Assembly: GCA_035403465.1 (NCBI GenBank)
Contig: DAONFG010000018.1
Span: 1-61,581 of the forward strand
Direction of reading: 5' to 3'
Source of the DNA: JAAYBQ01 sp035403465
GTDB taxonomy: Bacteria; Spirochaetota; UBA4802; UBA5550
DNA: 61,581 bases
A program made the position numbers and the translations under genes. Positions 32,296 through 41,386 of this stretch are shown in pieces (positions within the stretch are counted from its first letter, which is position 1; every line of letters starts with the position of its first letter). Below the pieces are notes generated by a model, which ran no database searches, was not told where the DNA came from, and saw only the letters and a list, made by a program, of their open reading frames with translations.

Positions 32296-34656
32296 ATGAG
32301 GGATAATTATTTGAAATATATTGCTCATGCCAAGAAAGATAATAACGATGAATGGAAGGAGCATTTATTAACAGAGCATCTTGCTGAAACAGCCCGGCTG
32401 TCAGGTGAGTTTGCACAAGTTTTTGGAAACTCAGATTGGGCAGAACTTGCAGGCTATTGGCATGACCTTGGCAAATATCTTCCAGAATGGCAAAAATATA
32501 TTCGTAAACAAACTGGATATGATATTGAAGCCCATATTGAAACTGTGGGAGGTCGACCCAATCATAGTACCACAGGCGCGATATTATCATTTCAGAGATT
32601 TATTGAAGTTATGAATAATTCACAATATGGTCAGGCGATAGGGAGTATACTGGGCTATATTATTGCAGGACATCACGCGGGATTACCAGACTGGTATTAT
32701 AACTATACTGGGGAGAGCCTTCCAAATAGAGTTTTTCTTGATAATCAGTTAAGGATTGAAGAATTAAATAACATTAAGAGTATAGATGAATCATTAGAAT
32801 TTATAAATAAATCATTACCGTCCACATCGCCTATTGGCATTAAGAAGGGTAAAGAGCAAAATGATGTATTTCATCTCTGGATAAGGATATTATTTTCCTG
32901 CCTTGTTGATGCTGATTACCTTGATACTGAATCATTCATGAAGCCTCAACAGTCAGAGTTGAGAGGGAATTATAATGATATTAAAGAATTGAAAAAACGT
33001 TTTGATGATTTTATTGATTTTAAACAGAAATCGGCAGAAGATACATCAATCAACAGACAGCGCAATTTAATTCTATCATCATGTCGGGATAAAGCTATAT
33101 TAGCTCCCGGATTTTTCTCCCTAAATGTACCTACAGGCGGAGGGAAAACCCTTTCATCAATGGCCTTTGCACTGGAACATGCTTTTAAGTATGATAAGAA
33201 ACGGATTATAATGGCTATACCTTATACCAGTATTATTGAGCAGACAGCGAAGGTGTATAAGTATGGTACTGACAATGATGAAGAGATTAAGAAAAATATT
33301 GAATCGGGAAAAGTGTTGTTTGGTGAAGAGGCTGTACTTGAACATCATAGCAATATTGATCCTGAAAAAGAAAGTTATGAAAGCAGTCTGGCAACAGAAA
33401 ACTGGGATGCTCCGATTATTGTTACAACGAATGTGCAGTTATTTGAATCTTTATTTGCCAGTAAACCATCAGATTGCAGAAAGCTTCATAACATTGTAAA
33501 TAGTATTATAATATTGGATGAAGCACAGATGCTTCCACCCGAATACTTAAAACCGATTCTATCAGTCCTTCAGGGGCTTGTTGAATATTTCGGGGTTACG
33601 GTTGTGCTATGTACAGCAACTCAACCGGCACTTGAAGGGAATATCGGCTCTCAGGGCGTTCAATTTCAGGGATTGCAGAATGTTGCACCAATAATTGAAG
33701 AGCCTGAAAAGCTTGCAGATGAGTTTAAAAGGGTAGAAATTATAATACCAACAGATTTAACAATAAGAACATCCTGGGAAAATATTGCAGAAGAATTGAT
33801 TGAATATGAACAGGTAATCTGTATTGTGAATAAACGTAATGATTGCAGGGATTTGCATTCACTAATGCCTGAAGGGACGATTCATCTTTCTGCTTTAATG
33901 TGTGGAGAGGAGAGAAGTAAAATTATATCAGGTATTAAATCTGATCTGAGAAAAGGAAAATCAGTAAGGGTTATAAGTACGCAGCTTGTCGAAGCCGGTG
34001 TTGATATAGATTTTCCTGTTGTTTACCGTGCCCTTGCGGGTATGGATTCCATAGCACAGGCAGCAGGGAGATGCAACCGTGAAGGAATGTTGAACAATGA
34101 GGGGAAATTGGGAAAGGTAGTTGTATTTAATCCACCTAAGCTTGCACCTGTTGGATTGCTTCGGAAAGGAGAAGATGCCAGTAAATCATTAATAAGACTG
34201 CGGAATAAAATTGAGCTTAAGCCTGATATATTTCATGACTATTTCAGAATATTCTATGCATCAGTTAATGATTTTGACAGGGCAAGGTTTAGTGATCGAC
34301 TTGTTAAAGAATCAGGGGATTTCAAATTCCAGTTCCGGACATTCGCACAGGATTTCAAGTTAATAGATGATCAAAAGCAAAAGGGAATAATTGTCTGTTA
34401 TAAAGGCGAAAGAAATGATAGCCGGGAGTTGATTGAAAAATTAATTAAATCAGGACCGGATTATAATCTTTTAAGAAAGCTTCAGAGATTTACTGTTAAT
34501 GTTCCTGAAAGAATATTTAAAAATCTGATGGAAGATGGTTTTATAAGTGATACAGAAACTCACGGTTATGCTGTCCAGTTCAGGCAGGAGTTGTACCGGG
34601 CTGGAACAGGACTTATGTATGACCCTGCATGGGATTCATCGTCACTTGTTTTTTAA
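32296..34656 (+). CDS. cas3: CRISPR-associated helicase/nuclease Cas3 (type I-C)
   Basis: This is a 786-residue HD-nuclease plus superfamily 2 helicase. ATG 32296 was chosen over the adjoining TTG. The HD domain shows HLLTEHLAETA, GYWHDLGKYLPEW and GHHAGLPDW. The helicase shows Walker A (PTGGGKT, near residue 280), DEAQ box (IILDEAQMLPPEY), LCTATQPAL and the arginine-finger motif AAGRCNREG. Cas3 is recruited by Cascade to unwind and degrade target DNA. It is first in the operon and is followed by cas5c after 14 bases. Confidence 0.96.
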   Translation: MRDNYLKYIAHAKKDNNDEWKEHLLTEHLAETARLSGEFAQVFGNSDWAELAGYWHDLGKYLPEWQKYIRKQTGYDIEAHIETVGGRPNHSTTGAILSFQRFIEVMNNSQYGQAIGSILGYIIAGHHAGLPDWYYNYTGESLPNRVFLDNQLRIEELNNIKSIDESLEFINKSLPSTSPIGIKKGKEQNDVFHLWIRILFSCLVDADYLDTESFMKPQQSELRGNYNDIKELKKRFDDFIDFKQKSAEDTSINRQRNLILSSCRDKAILAPGFFSLNVPTGGGKTLSSMAFALEHAFKYDKKRIIMAIPYTSIIEQTAKVYKYGTDNDEEIKKNIESGKVLFGEEAVLEHHSNIDPEKESYESSLATENWDAPIIVTTNVQLFESLFASKPSDCRKLHNIVNSIIILDEAQMLPPEYLKPILSVLQGLVEYFGVTVVLCTATQPALEGNIGSQGVQFQGLQNVAPIIEEPEKLADEFKRVEIIIPTDLTIRTSWENIAEELIEYEQVICIVNKRNDCRDLHSLMPEGTIHLSALMCGEERSKIISGIKSDLRKGKSVRVISTQLVEAGVDIDFPVVYRALAGMDSIAQAAGRCNREGMLNNEGKLGKVVVFNPPKLAPVGLLRKGEDASKSLIRLRNKIELKPDIFHDYFRIFYASVNDFDRARFSDRLVKESGDFKFQFRTFAQDFKLIDDQKQKGIIVCYKGERNDSRELIEKLIKSGPDYNLLRKLQRFTVNVPERIFKNLMEDGFISDTETHGYAVQFRQELYRAGTGLMYDPAWDSSSLVF

Positions 34657-34670
34657 TATGGAGGTGGTAT

Positions 34671-35417
34671 TTGGAAAAGGAATATTTTAATAAAACATTC
34701 TGTCTTGAAGTGTGGGGTGATTATGCCTGTTTCACCAGGCCGGAGATGAAGGTTGAGCGCGTCAGTTATGATGTAATAACACCGTCGGCTGCGCGGGCAA
34801 TCTTTGAAGCGATTTTCTGGAAACCGGCGATTCAATGGAAAATTACAAAGATAGAGGTGCTTAATCCGATAAGGTGGATATCTGTAAGAAGGAATGAACT
34901 TTCAGCACTTGCATCATCTGTTGAAGGTATTTATATTGATGATCTTCGTAATGATGGAAAACCAAAATATAGACAACAAAAGGCAGGTTTGTTTTTAAAA
35001 GATGTTCGATATAGAATTCATGCTGAATTGGTTTTTATATCAGTTGATAATCGTAAAGACACAATAAGAGTTATACCTGATTATTTGATTAACGACAGTG
35101 GAAAGAATGAATTAAATGGAGATGAAAATCCAGGTAAATATTATGCCATGTTTGAACGTCGGGCAAAAAAGGGGCAATGTTTTAACCAACCTTTTCTGGG
35201 ATGTAGAGAATTCAGTTGCAACTTTAGATTGATTGATAATCCGGATAACGAAAAGCAGATTAAACCATCTATTACAGAAACTCGTGATTTGGGTTTTATG
35301 TTATATGATATGGATTTCACTGATCCACAGAATATAATGCCAGCATTTTATCGCGTCAATATTGAGAATGGAGTCATCAAAGTACCTGATAGGAATAGTG
35401 AGGAGGTGAGGAGATGA
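34671..35417 (+). CDS. cas5c: Cas5c (Cas5d), type I-C Cascade subunit and pre-crRNA nuclease
   Basis: This is a 248-residue RAMP protein. The start is a TTG at 34671, six bases after a strong GGAGG, and gives LEKEYFNKTFCLEVWGDYAC. A longer frame from 34629 lacks support. The N-terminal FCLEVWGDYACFTRPE and the following VERVSYDVITPSAARAI are the family signature. In type I-C systems Cas5 replaces Cas6 as the nuclease that cuts pre-crRNA in each repeat. It overlaps cas8c by ATGA. Confidence 0.95.
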   Translation: MEKEYFNKTFCLEVWGDYACFTRPEMKVERVSYDVITPSAARAIFEAIFWKPAIQWKITKIEVLNPIRWISVRRNELSALASSVEGIYIDDLRNDGKPKYRQQKAGLFLKDVRYRIHAELVFISVDNRKDTIRVIPDYLINDSGKNELNGDENPGKYYAMFERRAKKGQCFNQPFLGCREFSCNFRLIDNPDNEKQIKPSITETRDLGFMLYDMDFTDPQNIMPAFYRVNIENGVIKVPDRNSEEVRR

Positions 35418-37174
35418 TATTGCAAGCTTTGTATGAATACTATCAGAGAAAAGCAAAAGAATTAGCACCCGAAGGTTTTGAGAAAAAGGAAATTAAATTT
35501 ATAATTCAGATTGATAAAGACGGTTCTTTCATTGATTTAATTGATACTCGGGAAGACAAAGTTGGTCATTTTTATATATTACCTAAATCTATAGGTCGTT
35601 CAGGAGCGAATGCTTGGCATACAACATTTTTACTTTGGGATCATTATGGATATATATTATCTCATCCAAAAGATGATACACCTGCTTCGCTAGAAATGGC
35701 TATGAAGCAGAATAAAACTTTTATAAATAACATTAAATATCTTCCCGATGAATTGAAAAATGATAAAGGTATAAATGCTATTTTAAAATTTTATGAAAAG
35801 AATCAAACTGAAGAAGTAAAAAAACACATTCTATGGAATGATTGTAAAAGCATTCCTAATTGCAATATGACCTTTAAATTAAATGAGGAGTTAATTCTAA
35901 TTCCTGAAAGAGATATTGTTAAGACATATCAGATGCATCAGCTATGTACAGAAAATGTAGATAAGGAAGATAAAATTAAAGGATTTTGTTTGATAACTGG
36001 TAATAATGAATTTATTACTCGTTTGCACACTGCTACACCAATTCAAGGATCGAAAAGTAATGCGAAGATTGTATCATTCCAAAGAAATTCAGGTTTTGAT
36101 TCTTACGGTAAAGAACAGGCTTATAATTCTCCAGTTGGGCAGAGTGCAGAATCAGCTTATTCAACTGCTTTAAAGTTTTTATTAGATAAAAATTCATCAA
36201 ATAAATTTGTATTAAGTGACATCACAACTGTTTTTTGGGCAGAGAAAAGAATTCAAGATAAGAGTTTTAATATAGAGAAATGTTTTCAATGGATTATTGA
36301 TGATTCACCTCAAGATGATCCAGATCGAGGTATACACGCAGTACAAGGTTTATATGAATCAATACAAAGTGGCAAAAAGATACAAAAAAATAATGGTCGT
36401 TTTTACGTATTAGGCTTATCACCAAATGCAGCACGTATTTCTATCCGTTTTTGGAAAACTGGTGCGATTGTTGAATTTGAAACTATGATTAAACAACACT
36501 TCGATGATTTTTCTATTGTTCATAAAGAGCATGAACCAGAATTTTTATCTCTTTCAAAAATATTACGTTCAATTGTTTTAGATTATAAAATGGAAAATGT
36601 TCCACCCAATCTTGCCGGGAAAATGCTTGAATGTATACTTGATGGTACTCCTTATCCAGAAACTCTTCTGAATCTTTGTATAAATAGAATAAGAGCTGAA
36701 GCCTCAAAAAAAGACCAAAATGGGAATAGCATTCAGAATGTAACAAGAATCAGGGCTGCAATATTAAAAGCATGTATAAATAGGAAATTAAGATATTATA
36801 ATGTAAATACAAGGGAGGTCTCAATGGCTTTAGATCTGGAAAATAAAGATATTGGTTATCTGCTTGGAAGGCTGTTTGCTGTGCTTGAACAGATTCAGGA
36901 AAAATCTTCGGGAGGTGCTGGAAAACTTAACTCAACAATACGAGACAGATATTACGGTTCTTTTTCGAGTACACCGGTAACCGTGTTTACCATTCTCATG
37001 AAATTAAAAAATAATCATCTCAAAAAAATTACTGGAGGTCTTCAGAAGTGGTTTGAAGACAGGATTGGTGAAATAATGAAAGATATAGATGCCAACAATA
37101 TTCCAGCACATCTTACTTTACAGGAGCAGGCTAAATTTGCTGTTGGGTATTATCATCAGCGTATGAATAAATAA
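35414..37174 (+). CDS. cas8c: Cas8c (Csd1), type I-C Cascade large subunit
   Basis: This 586-residue protein has the Csd1 opening MILQALYEYYQRKAKE followed by GRSGANAWHTTFLLWDH and the later KFLLDKNSSNKFVLSD region. Cas8c recognises the PAM and starts DNA unwinding. An internal start near its C-terminus could also yield a separate small subunit, as reported for type I-C: an in-frame ATG after GGGAGG at about 36824 (MALDLENKDIGYLLG) fits. It is coupled to cas5c by ATGA. Confidence 0.95.
   Translation: MILQALYEYYQRKAKELAPEGFEKKEIKFIIQIDKDGSFIDLIDTREDKVGHFYILPKSIGRSGANAWHTTFLLWDHYGYILSHPKDDTPASLEMAMKQNKTFINNIKYLPDELKNDKGINAILKFYEKNQTEEVKKHILWNDCKSIPNCNMTFKLNEELILIPERDIVKTYQMHQLCTENVDKEDKIKGFCLITGNNEFITRLHTATPIQGSKSNAKIVSFQRNSGFDSYGKEQAYNSPVGQSAESAYSTALKFLLDKNSSNKFVLSDITTVFWAEKRIQDKSFNIEKCFQWIIDDSPQDDPDRGIHAVQGLYESIQSGKKIQKNNGRFYVLGLSPNAARISIRFWKTGAIVEFETMIKQHFDDFSIVHKEHEPEFLSLSKILRSIVLDYKMENVPPNLAGKMLECILDGTPYPETLLNLCINRIRAEASKKDQNGNSIQNVTRIRAAILKACINRKLRYYNVNTREVSMALDLENKDIGYLLGRLFAVLEQIQEKSSGGAGKLNSTIRDRYYGSFSSTPVTVFTILMKLKNNHLKKITGGLQKWFEDRIGEIMKDIDANNIPAHLTLQEQAKFAVGYYHQRMNK
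36824..37174 (+). CDS. Possible internal start producing a Cas11c small subunit
   Basis: Inside cas8c, an in-frame ATG at 36824 (MALDLENKDIGYLLG) is preceded by AAGGGAGGTCTCA, a good ribosome site about six bases upstream. The resulting 116-residue helical protein corresponds to the C-terminal part of Cas8c. In type I-C systems a small subunit (Cas11c) is known to be made this way. This is an inference from one site and known family behaviour. Confidence 0.55.
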   Translation: MALDLENKDIGYLLGRLFAVLEQIQEKSSGGAGKLNSTIRDRYYGSFSSTPVTVFTILMKLKNNHLKKITGGLQKWFEDRIGEIMKDIDANNIPAHLTLQEQAKFAVGYYHQRMNK

Positions 37175-37192
37175 GAAATAAGGAGATTAGAT

Positions 37193-38299
37193 ATGAATAA
37201 AATTGATAAGAGGCATGACTTTGTTATTTTTTTTGATGTTAAAGATGGGAATCCAAATGGTGATCCAGATGCAGGTAATCTGCCGAGAATTGATGCTGAA
37301 ACAGGTATGGGGCTTGTTACAGATGTTTGTTTAAAGAGAAAAATAAGGAACTATGTCCAATTGACTCAATATGATGAAGCTAAAAAAGATATGAAAGATG
37401 GATTTGGTATTTATATTAAAGAGAAAGCTGTTCTGGGAAGAGCGCATGTAAAAGCATTTAATGAACTGGGTATCTCTCTTGGTGAAGAAAGCCGTAAAGA
37501 GATAAACGCTGACCTTTTAGAAAAAATACAGGATTATCCATTACCCGATGGATTAACAGTTGAAGAAGACGAAAATGAAAAAAGCTGGCTTGTTGTCGCT
37601 TCTGATGCTGATATTAAAGAAATTCAAGAGTATCTTAAAGAAAATGAACCTGCTAGTGATGTTAAAAAGTTTTTAAATGAATCAATTAAAGGTGTGAAAT
37701 CAAGAAAACCAAAAGCTGACGAGGTTGAGCGTGGTCGTGACTGGATGTGTAAAGCCTTTTATGATATCAGAACATTCGGTGCTGTTTTATCATTAAAATC
37801 TGCTCCAAATTGCGGGCAGGTTAGAGGACCTGTACAGTTAACTTTTGCTCGTTCTGTAGAACCTATTGTATCATTAGAACATAGTATAACAAGAATGGCT
37901 GTTGCAACGGAAGCAGAATCAATTAAACAGTCGGGTGATAATAGAACTATGGGACGTAAATTCACTGTTCCTTATGGTCTTTATCGTGCTCATGGTTTTA
38001 TTTCTGCTCATTTAGCAGAACAGACAAAGTTCAATTCAGATGATCTTAAACTTTTTTGGAATGCCCTTCAGGAGATGTTTGATCATGATCACTCCGCGGC
38101 AAGAGGTTTGATGAGCACCAGACAGATAGTTGTATTTGAACATGAAACCGCCCTCGGGAACAAGCCTGCGCATGAATTATTTGACAGGATTACCTGGAAA
38201 AGAACAACAGAAGGCCCGGCTCGGGATTATTCTGATTATGAGATTTTACTCGATGGAAAAAAAATAACAAATAGATTTGAGGAAATTAAAGTATCCTGA
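37193..38299 (+). CDS. cas7c: Cas7c (Csd2), Cascade backbone subunit
   Basis: This 368-residue RAMP protein coats the crRNA spacer in several copies. An AAGGAG site precedes the ATG. The typical N-terminus is DFVIFFDVKDGNPNGDPDAG then GLVTDVCLKRKIRNYV. Later come FYDIRTFGAVLS and RGPVQLTFARSVEPI, all standard for Csd2. A toxin-antitoxin island starts immediately downstream, separating it from cas4. Confidence 0.96.
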   Translation: MNKIDKRHDFVIFFDVKDGNPNGDPDAGNLPRIDAETGMGLVTDVCLKRKIRNYVQLTQYDEAKKDMKDGFGIYIKEKAVLGRAHVKAFNELGISLGEESRKEINADLLEKIQDYPLPDGLTVEEDENEKSWLVVASDADIKEIQEYLKENEPASDVKKFLNESIKGVKSRKPKADEVERGRDWMCKAFYDIRTFGAVLSLKSAPNCGQVRGPVQLTFARSVEPIVSLEHSITRMAVATEAESIKQSGDNRTMGRKFTVPYGLYRAHGFISAHLAEQTKFNSDDLKLFWNALQEMFDHDHSAARGLMSTRQIVVFEHETALGNKPAHELFDRITWKRTTEGPARDYSDYEILLDGKKITNRFEEIKVS

Positions 38300-38384
38300 T
38301 ATATTTGAACTTAATCATCCTCCCTTTCTTTGCCGGGAGGGAGGATGCAGGTTAGATTATCAATCATTTGCGGAGCAATTTGTA

Positions 38385-38653
38385 ATGTCAAAACAGATAC
38401 AATATACAGAAAAAGCAGCGAAACAGCTGCGCAGGATATTCAAATCTGACAAAAAATCTGCACGCATGATTGTCACTGGCATAGAAGATTATGCTTTAAT
38501 CCATCATATCATCATACTATAAAAATTTTGAAAGGCCAGTTCGAAGAGTTAAAAAGGTTGCACGTAGGGAATTAACGGATTATATTTGATGAAAATTTAA
38601 CAGTAATTAATATCTATGAAATTAAGCACAGGCAGGAGGCTTATCATGATTAA
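38385..38653 (+). pseudogene. RelE/ParE-family toxin, disrupted by a frameshift and a stop
   Basis: The frame opens with MSKQIQYTEKAAKQLRRIF and reads to EDYAL near 38500, then leaves frame. Restoring one base in the TTTAA run gives NPSYHHTIKILKG and then FEELKRLHVGN, an in-frame TAA (38573-38575) where the family has tyrosine, and RIIFDENLTVINIYEIKHRQEA. This is a recognisable RelE/ParE-type toxin with two lesions. The expected C-terminal catalytic or fold segment is past both lesions, so the toxin is inactive. The antitoxin gene overlapping its 3' end is intact. Confidence 0.78.
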
Positions 38654-38834
38654 AAAGCATATAATAAAAGAGGAAGGGAAACCTGTGGCGGTTGTGCTTG
38701 ATTATAATGAATACGTGGAATTAAAAGCCATGGCTGAAGACAAACCAGATTATTATACAGCAATAGAGACAAAGAGAAAAAATAAAAAATGGGTGTCTCA
38801 CGATGACTTAAAAAATGAATTCGGGATGAAGTAA
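38646..38834 (+). CDS. Phd/YefM-like type II antitoxin
   Basis: This 62-residue protein starts at ATG 38646 behind a strong GGAGG. It overlaps the end of the disrupted toxin (toxin-first order). MIKKHIIKEEGKPVAVVLD followed by YNEYVELKAM resembles the Phd/YefM DNA-binding N-terminus, and a charged C-terminus would wrap the toxin. With its toxin dead it may persist as a repressor or as protection against related toxins. Confidence 0.7.
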   Translation: MIKKHIIKEEGKPVAVVLDYNEYVELKAMAEDKPDYYTAIETKRKNKKWVSHDDLKNEFGMK

Positions 38835-38845
38835 ATCAGTTTATC

Positions 38846-39100
38846 ATGGGAAATCTAAAGCATACAATCAATGCAGTAATATTTAAAGGTGATGAGTCCG
38901 GATATGTGTGTACCAGCCCTGATATTCCTATTATTACGCAGGGTGCATCTCTTAATGAGACAGTGAGCAATCTCAGGGAGGCCATAGCGCTTCATTTCGA
39001 TGGTGAAACTTTTACAGGATTTACAGAGAAGCCGTTAGTTGTTATTACATTGAAACCGGAAACTGTAACCGATAATACCCTGTTTTATCCAAATCAATAA
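38846..39100 (+). CDS. HicB-like antitoxin, orphan
   Basis: This 84-residue protein resembles the HicB partial RNase-H-like fold: FKGDESGYVCTSPDIPIIT and TQGASLNETVSNLREAIAL, then an ending with EKPLVVITL. HicB normally pairs with the small RNA-cutting toxin HicA, but no HicA-like frame adjoins it. It lies 11 bases after the Phd-like gene in the same direction. Confidence 0.75.
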   Translation: MGNLKHTINAVIFKGDESGYVCTSPDIPIITQGASLNETVSNLREAIALHFDGETFTGFTEKPLVVITLKPETVTDNTLFYPNQ

Positions 39101-39118
39101 TGATTATGAGGTAAATAT

Positions 39119-39316
39119 ATGAAAGTAATACTTGAAATTGAATCAGATGAAGACCGGAAGGGACTTGAAGAACTTATTAAGTCGGTTCCCGGAAATATAA
39201 AAATGGTAAATAAAAAAAAGAGACCAATTGAGTCACTGCTCTCATTTGCTGAGAAAAATGCTTATCCCGTTGAAAAAGTTATAATTCCAGGAAGAGACGA
39301 ACGTAATGAAAGATAG
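39119..39316 (+). CDS. Small VapB-like antitoxin of the PIN pair
   Basis: This 65-residue protein overlaps the PIN toxin gene by 11 bases. The sequence MKVILEIESDEDRKGLEEL is not a typical AbrB or RHH domain. A cluster of lysines (NKKKRP) lies mid-protein, and the Arg-rich end RDERNER may contact the toxin. The assignment rests on its coupling to the PIN gene. Confidence 0.65.
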   Translation: MKVILEIESDEDRKGLEELIKSVPGNIKMVNKKKRPIESLLSFAEKNAYPVEKVIIPGRDERNER

Positions 39317-39728
39317 GATATTTATCGATACCAATATGTGGGTATATCTTTTTAGTAAATCTGATGTTCCTGAAGATGTCAGGAAGAAAAAGACTGTTGC
39401 AAATCTGCTTCAGAAATCTTCTGATATAGTAATATCAGCACAGGTACTATCCGAAATGGCCAGTGTCTTTTTGAAAAAAATGAAATTCCCGGTAGATACA
39501 GTCAGAAGTATAATATTCGAAATGGGTGAATCTCTTGATATAATACCCGTTGATGAGGGTAATGTATCGTATGCTTTGGATATAGTCGACAGGTACAAAC
39601 TGTCATGGTATGATGCCATGATTGCTGCAGGCGCCATATCAGCCAGGGCTGAGATATTATATTCAGAAGATATGCAGAATGGAATGATAATTGATAATTC
39701 TATCAGAATTGTTAATCCATTCATATAG
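39306..39728 (+). CDS. vapC: VapC-like PIN-domain toxin
   Basis: This 140-residue PIN ribonuclease starts RIFIDTNMWVYLFS (first catalytic Asp). It has the conserved Glu in SEMASVFLKK, and SWYDAMIAAGA with the third acidic residue, plus the late SEDMQNG. All catalytic acids appear present, so it should be active. VapC toxins cut tRNA or rRNA when their antitoxin is lost. It ends four bases before cas4, inside the cas operon. Confidence 0.88.
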   Translation: MKDRIFIDTNMWVYLFSKSDVPEDVRKKKTVANLLQKSSDIVISAQVLSEMASVFLKKMKFPVDTVRSIIFEMGESLDIIPVDEGNVSYALDIVDRYKLSWYDAMIAAGAISARAEILYSEDMQNGMIIDNSIRIVNPFI

Positions 39729-39732
39729 TCAG

Positions 39733-40368
39733 ATGTACCACGAAGAAGACTACATACAACTCTCCGCAATACAGCACTACATATTCTGCCCCAGGCAGTG
39801 CGCACTGATACATGTACATAATATATGGGATGAAAATCTCTTTACCGCGAAGGGCAAAATTATGCATGAGAAGGTGGATTCCGGTGAAGATGAATCGCGC
39901 GGTGATAAACTGATCATTCGCAGCCTGAATATCTACAGTAAACGTCTCGGGCTTTCGGGCCGGTGTGATGTTGTCGAGTTGCTGGGGAGGGAAGATAATG
40001 CCACTCCCTATCCAGTGGAGTATAAATCCGGAAAGCCCAAAAATGACATCAGCGATATGGCACAGCTTTGTGCCCAGGCGTTATGTATTGAAGAGATGAT
40101 GAATATTCCTGTAAGAAAAGCTGCTATTTTTTACGGTAAGCCGCGAAGGCGCCTTGAGGTGGAGATTGATGATGATTTGAGGAGATCCACCGAAGAAATT
40201 ATAACTACAATTCATAATATGATTAAAGAAAGAATAGTGCCTGATGCCAGGTATGAGAGCAAGTGTGATTCCTGTTCATTATATGATTATTGCCTGCCAA
40301 AATCCGGCAGCAGAAAACTTTCCAGATATATAGAGGAGTTATATAAGGAACATGAAGAGACATCTTAA
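39733..40368 (+). CDS. cas4: Cas4, CRISPR spacer-processing exonuclease
   Basis: This 211-residue RecB-like nuclease starts at ATG 39733 (MYHEEDYIQLSAIQHY). It carries Cys in FCPRQC at the N-terminus and CDSCSLYDYC near the C-terminus, together binding a [4Fe-4S] cluster. The nuclease residues are GRCDVVE and PVEYKSGKPK. Cas4 trims prespacers and selects for PAM during adaptation. There is no obvious ribosome site, so it may be coupled to the vapC gene ahead. It overlaps cas1 by 17 bases. Confidence 0.95.
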   Translation: MYHEEDYIQLSAIQHYIFCPRQCALIHVHNIWDENLFTAKGKIMHEKVDSGEDESRGDKLIIRSLNIYSKRLGLSGRCDVVELLGREDNATPYPVEYKSGKPKNDISDMAQLCAQALCIEEMMNIPVRKAAIFYGKPRRRLEVEIDDDLRRSTEEIITTIHNMIKERIVPDARYESKCDSCSLYDYCLPKSGSRKLSRYIEELYKEHEETS

Positions 40369-41380
40369 TACATTGTATATCACATCCCCGGATGCGTATA
40401 TCCATAAAGAAGGAATGACTTTTATTGTCGAGGTGGAAAATAAAAAAGCACTCCAGGCGCCTGTGCATACTATCGAAAATATTGTCTGTTTCGGCTTCAA
40501 ATCAGTTACTCCGGCACTTATGGCTTTCTGTGTTGAAAACAATATAGGGATAAGCTATCTCTCTATGCATGGGAAGTTTCTGGCAAGAGTATACGGAGAA
40601 CAGAGAGGGAATGTATTGCTTCGCAAGACACAGTATGCAATGCATGATTCTGAAGATAAGTCAGTTGCAATAGCCCGAAATATTGTAGCGGCAAAAATTG
40701 CCAATTCACGCGGACTTCTCCAGCGCCACATTCGAAATCATGGTGATAATGAAAATAATGACGTAGCAAGGGCTGTGTCAACCCTGAATCGATATGTCAA
40801 TCTTGTCAAAGAAGCTCATAATCTTGATGTTCTGCGTGGTTATGAGGGTGATGCCGCTTCTATATATTTTGGCTGTTTCAATGAGCTTATAACTTCTCAA
40901 AAAGAAGATTTTGTTATGAACGGTAGAACAAAAAGACCGCCGCTTGATTATGTTAACGCCCTGTTATCCTTTGTTTATATGCTCCTTGTTAATGAACTGA
41001 GGTCTGCGATGGAGACAACTGGTCTTGATCCGCAGGTAGGTTTTCTGCACAGGTTAAGGCCTGGACGACCAAGCCTTGCGCTTGACCTGATGGAGGAATT
41101 TCGCGCGTATATTGCAGACAGGGTAGTGTTGAATCTTATAAATCTAAGGCAGTTAAACAAAGATGATTTCGAACGCAGGGAAACCGGAGAAATAAGGATC
41201 AGCGATCGCGGCAGAAAAGAGATACTTGTTGCTTACCAGAAGAAGAAAGATGAAATTATTGAGCATCCGTTTCTTGAAGAGAAAACAACTGTCGGTTTGT
41301 TGCCGCATATCCAGGCAATGCTTCTTGCCCGGTATATCAGGGGTGATATGGAAGAATACCCGCCATTTTATATAAAGTGA
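40352..41380 (+). CDS. cas1: Cas1 integrase (type I-C)
   Basis: This 342-residue protein has the beta-rich N-terminus MKRHLNTLYITSPDAYIHK and the helical domain with the catalytic Glu in LRGYEGDAASIYF and His/Asp in FLHRLRPGRPSLALDLMEE. It integrates new spacers with Cas2. It overlaps cas4 by 17 bases and is followed by cas2 after six bases. Confidence 0.97.
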   Translation: MKRHLNTLYITSPDAYIHKEGMTFIVEVENKKALQAPVHTIENIVCFGFKSVTPALMAFCVENNIGISYLSMHGKFLARVYGEQRGNVLLRKTQYAMHDSEDKSVAIARNIVAAKIANSRGLLQRHIRNHGDNENNDVARAVSTLNRYVNLVKEAHNLDVLRGYEGDAASIYFGCFNELITSQKEDFVMNGRTKRPPLDYVNALLSFVYMLLVNELRSAMETTGLDPQVGFLHRLRPGRPSLALDLMEEFRAYIADRVVLNLINLRQLNKDDFERRETGEIRISDRGRKEILVAYQKKKDEIIEHPFLEEKTTVGLLPHIQAMLLARYIRGDMEEYPPFYIK

Positions 41381-41386
41381 GGCTGT

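Noticed and set aside
38277..38522. An intact 81-residue protein immediately after cas7c
   Set aside because: The first 36 codons overlap the cas7c end without a start. The rest is the truncated part of a RelE-like toxin that continues in another frame.
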